Below, piece by piece: positions 16,548-24,533 of a stretch of 64,000 nt of DNA. Within the stretch, counting starts at the first letter, position 1, and each line of letters starts with the position of its first letter. The translations under genes and the position numbers were made by a program. The stretch spans positions 208,391 through 272,390 of the forward strand of contig NZ_MLBF01000002.1 in NCBI RefSeq assembly GCF_001936615.1, given 5' to 3'. The notes below the pieces were generated by a model. It searched no databases, was not told where the DNA came from, and saw only the letters and a list, made by a program, of their open reading frames with translations. The DNA comes from Desulfosporosinus metallidurans (lineage in GTDB: Bacteria; Bacillota; Desulfitobacteriia; Desulfitobacteriales; Desulfitobacteriaceae).

Positions 16548-18797
16548 ATGTCTAAACGCACGTATCACGAATTTACACTTGACCCTTTTCAAGAAGAGGC
16601 ACTGGATGCCATTGATGCTGGAAAATCTGTGGTTGTGGCTGCACCCACGGGTACAGGCAAGACACTTGTCGCGGATTATTTAATTGAGAAAGCTATGACT
16701 GAACACCTAAAGGTGATCTATACAGCACCAATTAAAGCTCTGAGCAATCAAAAATTCAGAGACTTTAAAGCACAGTTTGGTGAAGAGGCAGTAGGGATCA
16801 TGACAGGGGATGTTGTCCTGAATCCTACCGCCCCCTTACTAATTATGACCACAGAAGTCTTTCGTAATCAAGTTATCACGGAAGATCCTAATCTTGAGTT
16901 TGTATCTCACATTGTTTTTGATGAGATTCACTGGCTCAATGACGAGGAACGTGGCACCGTATGGGAAGAATCCATTATTCTCGCACCTTCCAAAATGAAA
17001 ATTCTTGGTTTAAGTGCAACGATAGCCAATGCCCAACATTTAGTCGATTGGATCAAATCCATTCGACATGAGGATGTTGCACTAATCGAAGAACATAACC
17101 GGGTTGTCCCTTTAGACTATTTCTATTATACCAAAGACACTGGCCTGGTTAGTTATGATGAACTCTGGCGTTATTATCGTCGAAAGCTCAAAGACCGTAT
17201 CAATGACGACAACCCCTTTGGCCCAACGAGCCACTTAGACCTCATTCGAACGATTCAACGTGACCATCTTCCAGCACTTTTCTTTGTTTTCAGTCGAAAA
17301 CAATGTGCCATAAAAGCCATGGAATTGGCGACCATCGCTAATTATTTAAGATCTCCGGAGCGCCGAATTGTTGAAGAAAAATTCCTTCAGCACTTTGGTC
17401 CAGAAATTGAATGGTCGTCTTCAACCCGTCAACTTAAGCGTTTGTGTTCCAAAGGGATCGCCTATCATCATGCCGGATTGCTTCCATCTCAAAAAGTCAT
17501 TGTCGAAGAACTCTTCTTAGAACGACTGATTCACGTACTCTACTGCACAGAAACCTTTAGCGTAGGAATTAATTATCCCGTCAAAGCAGTTTGTTTTGAC
17601 TCACTCAATAAATATGATGGACGCAATTTTCGCCCACTTGCCAATCATGAATTTTTTCAAATGTCCGGTCGTGCGGGGCGACGTGGTCTCGATAAAAAAG
17701 GCTATTCGTTTGCCATCGTTGACTTGTCCTATATGGAAAAGAGCCCTCCACCAAAGTTCCAGTTAAATCGACTCGAGCCACTCACCAGCCAATTTAGGTT
17801 GACCTACAATACAGTTCTGAATCTCACAGCAACGTTGACGCAGGGACAAATAGAAACTTATTTTCAAAAAAGTTTTGCAGCCTATAGCTACCGACTGAGT
17901 TCCGATCATCTTCACAACGAATTAGCTCAGATCCAGCAGCAGCTTGAAGCCACTCAACATCATCTCTGCGAAGAGGTTGGATCGTTTATTTGCCCGTTAA
18001 AACACCATCCCAAACGAAAGGAATTAGAGAAGCTCCGGAAGGCGTATAAGGCTTTAGGACCTCGCAAGCAAACTAGGGTATATGGCCGAGAAATGGCCCG
18101 CAAAATTCACACTTGGGAAAAGGTATTATCCTTAACTCCTAAAACTTGCCCTTCAGAACAGCAGGAAAACTGCAGGGATCAAAGTAAAACCTATTTTACC
18201 ATCATACAACAACAGCAAGGTCTTCAAACGGCTTTAGATGGCCTTCCCGATGAAAATGCCTTTTTAGATGAATTTGAATACAAGAAAAATCACCTTCGCC
18301 AAATAGGGTATTTACGCGAAAATGAACTTTTGCCCCGTGGAACTTGTGCCAGCCGTATTTATGTTCAAGAACTCCTAGTAACTGAACTCATTTACTCAGA
18401 CGTTTTCCAGCAACTCGATGACGATCAACTCAATGCCTTACTGTCCTGCATCGACTTCGAAGCAAGGAAAAATGATATGTTTCAACGTGCTGCAGTTTTT
18501 GATTCAGTACCTGTCAAAGAAATCGCGGAATATATTCAAAGCATTTGTGGACAAGACACAGTTAGATACGACCCACGCGTTGCGGGGATTACTTATGCCT
18601 GGAGTCAAGGCACATCATTCGTTGAGGTACAGGCGTTATGTAACCTTGATGAAGGAGATATCATCAGTGTTTTCAGACGAACCATTGATTTGATGCGTCA
18701 AATGCGGGAGGCCATAGGCGATTCCGACCTGCGGACCCGCCTAAAAGCATGCATGGAAAAACTTGACCGTGATGAAGCTGCGATAATGGAACTATAG
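16548..18797 (+). CDS. Ski2/Mtr4-like DEAD/DEAH-box RNA helicase
   Basis: 749 aa. Motifs in order: Q-like FQEEALDAID, I APTGTGKT, Ia TAPIKALSNQK, II DEIH, III LSATIAN, IV LFFVFSRKQC, V TETFSVGINYPVKAV, VI QMSGRAGRRGLDKKG. DEIH with SGRAGRRG and the GINYPV segment are characteristic of Ski2-like enzymes, known from eukaryotic exosome cofactors and from actinobacterial HelY. The C-terminal 300 residues carry a DSHCT-like helical domain. A role in RNA unwinding or decay is inferred from the family. It is monocistronic with a strong terminator. Confidence 0.88.
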   Translation: MSKRTYHEFTLDPFQEEALDAIDAGKSVVVAAPTGTGKTLVADYLIEKAMTEHLKVIYTAPIKALSNQKFRDFKAQFGEEAVGIMTGDVVLNPTAPLLIMTTEVFRNQVITEDPNLEFVSHIVFDEIHWLNDEERGTVWEESIILAPSKMKILGLSATIANAQHLVDWIKSIRHEDVALIEEHNRVVPLDYFYYTKDTGLVSYDELWRYYRRKLKDRINDDNPFGPTSHLDLIRTIQRDHLPALFFVFSRKQCAIKAMELATIANYLRSPERRIVEEKFLQHFGPEIEWSSSTRQLKRLCSKGIAYHHAGLLPSQKVIVEELFLERLIHVLYCTETFSVGINYPVKAVCFDSLNKYDGRNFRPLANHEFFQMSGRAGRRGLDKKGYSFAIVDLSYMEKSPPPKFQLNRLEPLTSQFRLTYNTVLNLTATLTQGQIETYFQKSFAAYSYRLSSDHLHNELAQIQQQLEATQHHLCEEVGSFICPLKHHPKRKELEKLRKAYKALGPRKQTRVYGREMARKIHTWEKVLSLTPKTCPSEQQENCRDQSKTYFTIIQQQQGLQTALDGLPDENAFLDEFEYKKNHLRQIGYLRENELLPRGTCASRIYVQELLVTELIYSDVFQQLDDDQLNALLSCIDFEARKNDMFQRAAVFDSVPVKEIAEYIQSICGQDTVRYDPRVAGITYAWSQGTSFVEVQALCNLDEGDIISVFRRTIDLMRQMREAIGDSDLRTRLKACMEKLDRDEAAIMEL

Positions 18798-18806
18798 GGA
18801 AAAGCT

Positions 18807-18841
18807 AAAGGGAAAAGCTCAAATTTTGAGCTTTTCCCTTT
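18807..18841 (+). terminator. Terminator of the Ski2-like helicase
   Basis: AAAGGGAAAAGCTCAAA and TTTGAGCTTTTCCCTTT form a 17-bp perfect inverted repeat around one base. It can serve both this gene and the rubredoxin gene coming from the other side. Confidence 0.8.
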
Positions 18842-18866
18842 GCGTTTAGATCATCATTTAAGTAGT

Positions 18867-19028
18867 TTACGCAACTACCTCGAATTCACTTTTACTCACT
18901 CCACAAAGTGGACAAACCCAATCATCTGGGATATCCTCAAAAGCGGTACCCGGGGCAATTCCTGAATCCGGATCTCCAACTTCAGGATCATAAACATAGC
19001 CACACGCTGAGCAGACATAACTTTTCAT
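18867..19028 (-). CDS. rub: Rubredoxin
   Basis: 53 aa, typical rubredoxin. The iron ligands lie in [16 protein letters not shown] (CxxC) and [15 protein letters not shown] (CPxC), with the conserved [12 protein letters not shown] between them. It is a small electron carrier with one Fe(Cys)4 site, used in anaerobes for oxygen and superoxide detoxification and other redox partners. A ribosome binding site (GGAGG) lies before the ATG. It stands alone. Confidence 0.96.
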   Translation of the reverse strand: MKSYVCSACGYVYDPEVGDPDSGIAPGTAFEDIPDDWVCPLCGVSKSEFEVVA

Positions 19029-19136
19029 TGAAATACCTCCTTGATTAAATCTAATAAATTTAAATTAGTATTTATTTTAGCATTTATCCTATTGTTTAGC
19101 AAATACTTCCGTTCCATCCTGAACACCCTCTATTAA

Positions 19137-19586
19137 TCATAATAAGGACCCCTTATCCAATGAAATACTATAATGTCTGAGAACATAGCTGCGAAAATTT
19201 TCTACACATTGGCAAGGTTCGACATGATCGCAAAAACCCACTTCGAGTTTGCCGATTAAATGGTGATGCAATATATGTACATTAACGTGTAAATGATTTA
19301 CTCGCTCGCTTACTTCTAAATAATGACGCATCACAAAATAGAATAGACCGAGCACTGCCAAACTCATAGTCATCCAGATTCTTGGCAAGAACAAAGGAAT
19401 AAATAAACTGAATAACCCTAAGCACAAAGCAATCAGCATCCAAAACGTTTCTTGAAGTTTAGCCGTTTTCCACTCGTTATAACGGCCGAGATACTCATAG
19501 AATAACTCAGCCATACGCACTGATGGAAACGGTGGGTTTGGGGTCCCTGCCATTTCATTGAGTGCGAATTGGCCCAGTACTCCCAC
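19137..19586 (-). CDS. Two-span membrane protein of unknown function
   Basis: 149 aa. Two close hydrophobic spans (WMLIALCLGLFSLFIPLFL and MTMSLAVLGLFYFVMRHYL) are followed by a histidine- and cysteine-bearing tail (NVHILHHHLIG, FCDHVEPCQC) that could bind a metal. GTG start. It follows the degenerate HAD gene by 22 bases and is likely co-transcribed. I do not recognise the family. Confidence 0.65.
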   Translation of the reverse strand: MGVLGQFALNEMAGTPNPPFPSVRMAELFYEYLGRYNEWKTAKLQETFWMLIALCLGLFSLFIPLFLPRIWMTMSLAVLGLFYFVMRHYLEVSERVNHLHVNVHILHHHLIGKLEVGFCDHVEPCQCVENFRSYVLRHYSISLDKGSLL

Positions 19587-19608
19587 GCTTATACTTCCTT
19601 TCAGAAAA

Positions 19609-20298
19609 TTATAAAGTACCTTGACTAATTAATCGAAAGAGATCTTCAAGCTGGCCTGCATAATCTGTTAGCGTCTCAGATTCAGTGATTCCCACCAGAA
19701 ATGTCTTCATTCCCAATTCTCGACAGATGACATTTTCAGACTGCTCACTGACTAACAAACAGCTTTCCGTTTTTACTCCAAGGCTTTCAGCAACTTCTCG
19801 GAAGAACCCGAGATGGGGTTTACAATAATGAAAGTTATCCAAAGCAGGAATGACCTTAAAATGATCTGGGGTAAGTCCAGCCCAGCGAACCTGTTCCTGC
19901 ATGGCGCCCAAAGGCATCAACGGATCCGATGCAACTGCGGTTAAAAATCCCTGTTGAATAGCGTTTTCGACCACTTTTACTCCTATAGGAATAGCCTGAA
20001 CTAGGCAGCGCAAAGCGGGGAAATCGGATTCGTAAAACTCCTCGAAAATAGGTCGTAGGGTTTGGAATGACTGACCTGTGGCCTTGCTAAAATCATCGTA
20101 GAACGTTTGCATATTGGTTTGCCCCTGCTTTGGATGATTTTTGGTAGTCTCTAGGGCTTTTAGCAGGTGCTTAGAAAATTTATCAGGTGAAAGAAGATGT
20201 GCAAAGCGAGGGGCTAAGATTCCAAGGTAATTCCGCATGAAATCTGCCGTATCAACCTTTGTCAATGCACCGACATCAAATAAAATAGCTTGTATCAC
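19609..20298 (-). CDS. HAD-fold protein with degenerate catalytic motifs
   Basis: 229 aa with the layout of a HAD phosphatase: start AILFDVGALT, cap domain, Ser motif AVASDPLMP, Lys motif HYCKPHLGFF. The normal motif I is DxDGTL; here the second Asp is Gly (DVGALT), and motif IV reads LLVSEQSENVI without the acidic pair of GDxxxD. The nucleophile Asp and Lys remain, but the general acid and Mg2+ ligands are missing, so it is probably not an efficient phosphatase. GTG start with AGGAGG. Likely paired with 19137-19586. Confidence 0.78.
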   Translation of the reverse strand: MIQAILFDVGALTKVDTADFMRNYLGILAPRFAHLLSPDKFSKHLLKALETTKNHPKQGQTNMQTFYDDFSKATGQSFQTLRPIFEEFYESDFPALRCLVQAIPIGVKVVENAIQQGFLTAVASDPLMPLGAMQEQVRWAGLTPDHFKVIPALDNFHYCKPHLGFFREVAESLGVKTESCLLVSEQSENVICRELGMKTFLVGITESETLTDYAGQLEDLFRLISQGTL

Positions 20299-20355
20299 GT
20301 TCGTGTCCTCCTATTGAGGTCTCAAACTCTGAACCTATCCACTGTTTTGTTCTAC

Positions 20356-20479
20356 TATCAGAAAGTATAAGTGCAAGTAGGCAGCCGCCTTCGCCAGAGG
20401 GTCCCTTTTCGCCATCCTTGGCTACAGGGACACTTGGCCATCCATGGCCAGCGCTTGGCGCCAGCCAAGTTTTCTTTAT
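20356..20479 (-). repeat. Dispersed intergenic repeat, copy C
   Basis: On the minus strand it runs TAAAGAAAACTTGGC, palindrome GGCTGGCGCCAAGC, GGATGGCCAAGTGTCCCTG, TAGCCAAGGATGGCGA, GGCGAAGGCGGCTGCC, and ends TTGCACTTATACTTTCTGA. It shares the CTTGGC, AAGTGTCCCTG and GCGAAGGCGG modules with the copy at 52957-53192, in a different order. Confidence 0.72.
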
Positions 20480-20562
20480 ATGTTATAATATTCTCGGTCT
20501 ATACACAAATTCCTCCTGTTTGTTGAGATTGTTCCTTTTTATTATGACCACAACTTGATTTG

Positions 20563-20832
20563 CGTAAAAAAAGAGCCCCCTGGGAGAATGATCCCATGAG
20601 GCTCCCTAAGCTCAGATTATGCAACGGCCCACTCTGCTTTTTACAGAGGCGCAAGCCTGAGCCTTACCTTCCCTCATGTTCTGCAGGCACATTGGGGAAG
20701 GCAACTTCACCTTCATTCCTTCAACGCGATTTCGCTCGCTTTCGAGGCAACACATTTGCCTTACTTCATTCCAGAAAAAAGGTGTCTGCTCTTTTGACTT
20801 ACTTCTATCTAGCTACTGGAAAATCCTTGGTA
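20563..20832 (-). ncRNA. Candidate structured non-coding RNA downstream of the lactate operon
   Basis: Between the lactate operon stop (20870) and a strong terminator, the minus strand has no convincing reading frame but many local stems: AGGCAA/TTGCCT, CTCG/CGAG, CCTTCCC/GGGAAGG enclosing ATGT/ACAT, AGGC/GCCT, and CTCTG/CAGAG, the last two enclosed by GGCTCA/TGGGCC. A possible own promoter (TTCAAC, 17 bases, TACATT) lies at 20837-20865. It does not match the conserved cores of 6S, SRP, RNase P or tmRNA that I know. It could be an independent RNA or a structured 3' UTR. Confidence 0.5.
20566..20606 (-). terminator. Terminator ending the candidate RNA / lactate operon
   Basis: GGAGCC and GGCTC with an inner GGGA/TCCC stem, followed by seven Ts on the minus strand. 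Confidence 0.8.
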
Positions 20833-20836
20833 GTAA

Positions 20837-20865
20837 AATGTAACTTTTCCACGAATATCGTTGAA
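20837..20865 (-). promoter_or_regulatory. Possible promoter of the candidate RNA
   Basis: TTCAAC and TACATT spaced by exactly 17 bases on the minus strand, just past the stop codon of the iron-sulfur gene. Each hexamer matches the sigma-A consensus at four positions. Confidence 0.35.
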
Positions 20866-20869
20866 TTAA

Positions 20870-23038
20870 TTACTTCTTATACTTATTTTGTTTCTTTTTT
20901 CGTTTCTCCAAAAGAAGTTCAGCCGTGTGTATAACTTTGATTTTTGGATTTTGCTTATCTAGGCCGCCTGAGATTTGCATTAAACATCCCGGGCAATCTA
21001 CTACAACAACATCTGCACCCGTTTCTTCAATATTCTTGAGTTTACGGTCCAAGATGGGGCCCGACATCTCAGGAAATTTTATAGAGTATGAGCCAGCGAA
21101 GCCACAGCAACGATCTGATTCCTTCATCTCAATGAGTTCTACCCCCGATGTATCCGTTAAAATTTTTCGGGGTTCAGCATAAACTCCCATTGACCGTTTC
21201 AGGTGACAGGAATCATGATACGTAATTTTCAGTGGAGCTCCGTCTCCTCCAGGAGGTAATCCACCTAAATCAAATAATAATTTGGAGAAGTCTCTAGACT
21301 TACGACTCAGTTCTTCAGCACGAGCTGCTAATGCCGGATCATCTTGGAGGAGCTCTTTATAACTTTCTATCAGTGCATGTGTACAGGTTGGACAAGCGGA
21401 GACTACATAATCAACCTTTTCAGCCTCTAAGGCTTCAATATTCATAATCGCACACTTGCGCGCATTTTTGCGGTCACCCATGTACGTTGCCGGAGCACCA
21501 CAACAAGATTGTCCCTCAGGAAATACGACTTCGAATCCTTTTTCATTTAGTGCGATAATAACCCCTTCAGCGATCTTTGGATAGACAAAGTCAAGCAGGC
21601 AGCCTGCATAGAGTGCGATCGTTCCTTTCCGTTTCTTAACATCTTGCTTTATGGTTTTAAACACATCTCGGAAAGGAACCTTAGCAACCGCGGGTAAACT
21701 CTTCTTTTCCGTAAGACCAGATAGAAACATAGGTAAATGACGGATAACCGGCTGCCCTTTTGTAAACGGCTTTTGAGCGACGGATGCAATGCGTAACATC
21801 GAATGGAACAATCGTCGGTTAGAGACCACATCCAAGGCAAATTTTTGAGTAAAGGGAAGCCCATCTTTTTCTCCCATACGGTTTCGTATTTCCAAAATCA
21901 TCTGCGGAATATCCAACTTTCCGGGGCATACTTCGGAACACTTCCCACATTGAAGACAAAGATTTTGCGGATTTTTGGCATCTTTCTCTGAGTTCAAGAA
22001 ATTAGTTAAGATGGTTCCAATCCCGCCTGTATAAATATGTCCATAGACATGTCCGCCTACGAGTTGGAAAGCGGGACAGACATTTAGACAAGAAGCACAC
22101 CGAATGCACTGAAACGTCTTCTTGAATTTTTCGTCACTGTACATTTTTCGTCGACCATTGTCCATGAGGATGATGTGAAATTCCTTATCCTGAACCGTGC
22201 CATCGGGGAGGTAGGCAGGCGTGGCACCCGTTACCATACTTACATAACTAGTAATCTGTTGACCTGTTGCACTTCTCGGAAGTGCCTGGAGGATGTGTGT
22301 GGCATCCTCGAATTTTGGTACCAGTTTCTCTATACCTACTACGTAAACGTGAACAGGAGGTAAGGTTGATGTTAGACGGGCGTTTCCTTCGTTGGTCAAC
22401 ATAATCAAAGTACCTGTCTCGGCGATAGCCATATTGGCTCCAGAAATTCCCATATCTGCCTCTAAAAACTTTTTGCGAAGTTCAACCCTAGCCGTTTTAA
22501 CGAGTTCCGAGATTTCAGGTTCGTTCAAGCGGTTCAAGTGGTTAGTAAATGTATCTGCAACTTCTTCTTTCGTCATATGGATTGCTGGCAAAACCATGTG
22601 AGAAGGATGTTGCCCAGCAAGCTGTACAATCCATTCTCCTAAGTCTGTTTCCTGTACATCCATGCCTTCGGCAAGTAACGTTTTATTGAGCAAAATCTCC
22701 TCTGAGGCCATAGATTTCGACTTCACAATTCGCTTTACACCTAGTCTCTTGGCTAGCTCCAGAATATACGTTTTCGCGTCCTCACCGGTGGTCGCACGAT
22801 AAACCTTAGCCCCTCTGGCGGATGCTTGTTTTTCGAATTGATCGAGCATATCATCCAAATGGCTTGCCGCATAAGACTTGACTTCTGCGATATTTTCACG
22901 AATCGAATTGAAGTCATAACCATCATACGCTTTTGCACGTGCCAAGGTATATGCATCTCCAAAACGTCCCAGAGCCCCTCGAAGCACATTGTTTCCAAGC
23001 GCTTCATCAATTTTATGTTTAAATTGTTTGTCAGCCAT
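20870..23038 (-). CDS. Fused lactate-oxidation iron-sulfur protein (LutB/LldF plus LutA/LldE)
   Basis: 722 aa. Residues 1-300 form a LUD domain. Two 4Fe-4S motifs follow at C311-C321 (CIRCASCLNVCP) and C361-C371 (CLQCGKCSEVCP). Two cysteine-rich CCG domains follow: C480 with C512-C513 and C549/C552, then C611 with C644-C645 and C682/C685. In Bacillus these are separate proteins (LutB and LutA); the fused form is known from lactate dehydrogenases of sulfate reducers. The complex oxidises lactate to pyruvate and passes electrons to quinone or other carriers. The start codon overlaps the stop of the next gene upstream by one base. Confidence 0.9.
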   Translation of the reverse strand: MADKQFKHKIDEALGNNVLRGALGRFGDAYTLARAKAYDGYDFNSIRENIAEVKSYAASHLDDMLDQFEKQASARGAKVYRATTGEDAKTYILELAKRLGVKRIVKSKSMASEEILLNKTLLAEGMDVQETDLGEWIVQLAGQHPSHMVLPAIHMTKEEVADTFTNHLNRLNEPEISELVKTARVELRKKFLEADMGISGANMAIAETGTLIMLTNEGNARLTSTLPPVHVYVVGIEKLVPKFEDATHILQALPRSATGQQITSYVSMVTGATPAYLPDGTVQDKEFHIILMDNGRRKMYSDEKFKKTFQCIRCASCLNVCPAFQLVGGHVYGHIYTGGIGTILTNFLNSEKDAKNPQNLCLQCGKCSEVCPGKLDIPQMILEIRNRMGEKDGLPFTQKFALDVVSNRRLFHSMLRIASVAQKPFTKGQPVIRHLPMFLSGLTEKKSLPAVAKVPFRDVFKTIKQDVKKRKGTIALYAGCLLDFVYPKIAEGVIIALNEKGFEVVFPEGQSCCGAPATYMGDRKNARKCAIMNIEALEAEKVDYVVSACPTCTHALIESYKELLQDDPALAARAEELSRKSRDFSKLLFDLGGLPPGGDGAPLKITYHDSCHLKRSMGVYAEPRKILTDTSGVELIEMKESDRCCGFAGSYSIKFPEMSGPILDRKLKNIEETGADVVVVDCPGCLMQISGGLDKQNPKIKVIHTAELLLEKRKKKQNKYKK

Positions 23039-23616
23039 TACGCTACCTCCTCTACCAGTTCATCAACAAAGACGACCACCAGTTGTTTCGGACCGTGAAC
23101 CCCAATCGTCAAAACACGTTCAATATCCGAAGTTCTACTAGGACCTGTGATAAATCCAACAAATCCAGGAATTTGAGGAAGTCGATGAAGGGTTGCCATA
23201 GCTTCCATCAATGTCGGTATGAGCTTATTGGTTGAAACAAGTGCGACGTGTATAGGCACAAGGGTCGAACACAGACGCTGATCAACATTAGCATCTGCAT
23301 CGGCTTGAACAAGAGTTCCAAGTTCAGCAATAGCATAGTTTACTTGCGTAATTCCCGCATGTGCATCTGGCGTTATTTCGCGAAAATGATCCGTAGTTAC
23401 AGCTATTCCAGCTCCACCCAATTGTTGTGTAAAGTTTCCTTCTTGTGAGATCGACGAATTCAAGAGGGCCACAGTTTGAACCCCTTTTCCTTGGAGCACT
23501 TTACATACAAGTTCTCCTGCTTCTTCTGCAGTCTTAGTACGATAACATTCTCCAGAAACCGCTTCTAGTTTAGCCTTGAACCCCTCATACAATTCAGTGA
23601 TTTTCTCAATTCCCAT
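23038..23616 (-). CDS. lutC: LUD-domain protein LutC/LldG
   Basis: 192 aa. A LUD domain with ALLNSSISQEGNFTQQLGGAGIAVTTDHFREI, NYAIAELGTLVQ and VGFITGPSRTSDIERVLTIGVHGP, the last being the signature of LutC. It is the third component of the lactate oxidation complex and precedes the fused iron-sulfur gene with a one-base overlap (TAATG). No lactate permease is next to it. The promoter carries a GntR-type operator. Confidence 0.9.
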   Translation of the reverse strand: MGIEKITELYEGFKAKLEAVSGECYRTKTAEEAGELVCKVLQGKGVQTVALLNSSISQEGNFTQQLGGAGIAVTTDHFREITPDAHAGITQVNYAIAELGTLVQADADANVDQRLCSTLVPIHVALVSTNKLIPTLMEAMATLHRLPQIPGFVGFITGPSRTSDIERVLTIGVHGPKQLVVVFVDELVEEVA

Positions 23617-23691
23617 ATTGCTTTCCTCCCCTGCCGATTCCAGATATATTATTGACCTAACCTAAAAGTATCGTTACTAGTGCTTACATTC

Positions 23692-23708
23692 TGATGGTCA
23701 GACCATCA
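23692..23708 (-). promoter_or_regulatory. GntR/FadR-type operator in front of the lactate operon
   Basis: TGATGGTCAGACCATCA is a 17-base perfect palindrome with the core TGGTCAGACCA, matching the TGGTNNNACCA operator of the FadR subgroup of GntR regulators, to which LldR and LutR belong. It overlaps the TATGAT of a possible promoter (TTAATA, 17 bases, TATGAT) on the minus strand, where a repressor would block it. No GntR gene is in the window. Confidence 0.65.
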
Positions 23709-23861
23709 TACCATACAACAAGTTTAATATTAAGATAGATTTCAGGAAATTACAATATCTTTAATACCAAAATTTTAAATATTTTGTTACCTTTAGGCTG
23801 TATGGTTTCCATCGTTTTGGGGGAATCTTTAATTTGAAGAATTATAAGGGAGGAAGATGAT

Positions 23862-24074
23862 ATGCCAGAAAACGATGCACCAGATGAACTAAGGGCTATT
23901 GGAGGAGAATGTTCCTATTTTAAATCAAGTTATCCTGTTGAGCGCTCTAATGACCTTATGGGAGCTACGATCACAAGTTGCGATATGTGCCAACGATGGG
24001 ATAATGGATACTGCGATATTTTCTTACGGGAACGCTTTGGAGAATCTACGGATGACGATTCCCTCCGGAGATGA
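23862..24074 (+). CDS. Small cysteine-containing protein, 70 aa, unknown function
   Basis: GGGAGGAAG precedes the ATG. Cysteines at positions 17, 40, 43 and 51 (GGECSYF, TSCDMCQRW, GYCDIF) could form a four-Cys metal or iron-sulfur site. The rest is acidic and hydrophilic. It stands alone, divergent from the lactate operon. I do not recognise the family. Confidence 0.65.
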   Translation: MPENDAPDELRAIGGECSYFKSSYPVERSNDLMGATITSCDMCQRWDNGYCDIFLRERFGESTDDDSLRR

Positions 24075-24160
24075 TTATAATTTCCATGAGAATAATTGAT
24101 CTCCTATAAATTACACATTGATTTTCGACAAAGTTTGCGTTAATGTATAAATAAGTAAAG

Positions 24161-24223
24161 TCTAGTCGGTAGTATCTTGACTAGGCCTTGCGCATAAGGG
24201 GATTTCCGGACGCGGAAATCCCC
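24161..24223. other. Two hairpins upstream of tRNA-Ala
   Basis: CTAGTC/GACTAG, then GGGGATTTCCG/CGGAAATCCCC (11 bp, 4-base loop). Neither is followed by a clear T-run, so they may be structural or weak terminators. The rest of 24075-24280 shows nothing else. Confidence 0.4.
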
Positions 24224-24280
24224 GAAAATACGTTTAATCATTATAAATGATTTTAAATCTTTAATGGATAGCAAAAAGGC

Positions 24281-24308
24281 TTGCAATTTTAGTTCATTGG
24301 ATTATAAT
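24281..24308 (+). promoter_or_regulatory. Promoter of tRNA-Ala
   Basis: TTGCAA, 16 bases, TATAAT, ending 12 bases before the tRNA. Confidence 0.6.
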
Positions 24309-24319
24309 TAATAATTGTT

Positions 24320-24395
24320 GGGGGTATAGCTCAGCTGGGAGAGCGCTAGATTCGCATTTTAGAGGCCAGCGGTTCGATCCCGCTTACCTCCACCA
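24320..24395 (+). tRNA. tRNA-Ala(CGC)
   Basis: 76 nt with encoded CCA. Acceptor GGGGGTA/TACCTCC includes the G3-U70 pair that marks alanine tRNAs; the D stem is GCTC/GAGC, the anticodon stem CTAGA/TTTAG, the loop TTCGCAT giving anticodon CGC (24353-24355), and the T arm AGCGG-TTCGATC-CCGCT. It reads the GCG codon. It stands alone, with a promoter and a terminator. Confidence 0.95.
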
Positions 24396-24413
24396 TCTTA
24401 ATGATAGGTTGTC

Positions 24414-24450
24414 AGGGGTTACGTACATAAGTTTACGTGACCTCTTTTCT
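24414..24450 (+). terminator. Terminator after tRNA-Ala
   Basis: AGGGGTTACGT pairs with ACGTGACCTCT (with G-U pairs), followed by TTTTCT. Confidence 0.7.
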
Positions 24451-24533
24451 ATTGACCAATTATTCATAATGTGCTCCCCGTTTAAGATGTTCTAATTGTC
24501 CTCTTTCTCTAGTAAGATAAACGGGGGGATAGA

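Noticed and set aside
16548..18797. HRDC/RecQ or DNA-repair helicase assignment
   Set aside because: The DEIH box with SGRAGRRG and GINYPV fits the Ski2-like RNA helicases better than RecQ.
20560..20934. Open plus-strand frame of 124 codons across the candidate RNA region
   Set aside because: It has no ribosome binding site, an odd composition (many Cys, Pro, Ser, Leu in no pattern) and runs through a terminator and the antisense of the lactate gene end. It is most likely chance.
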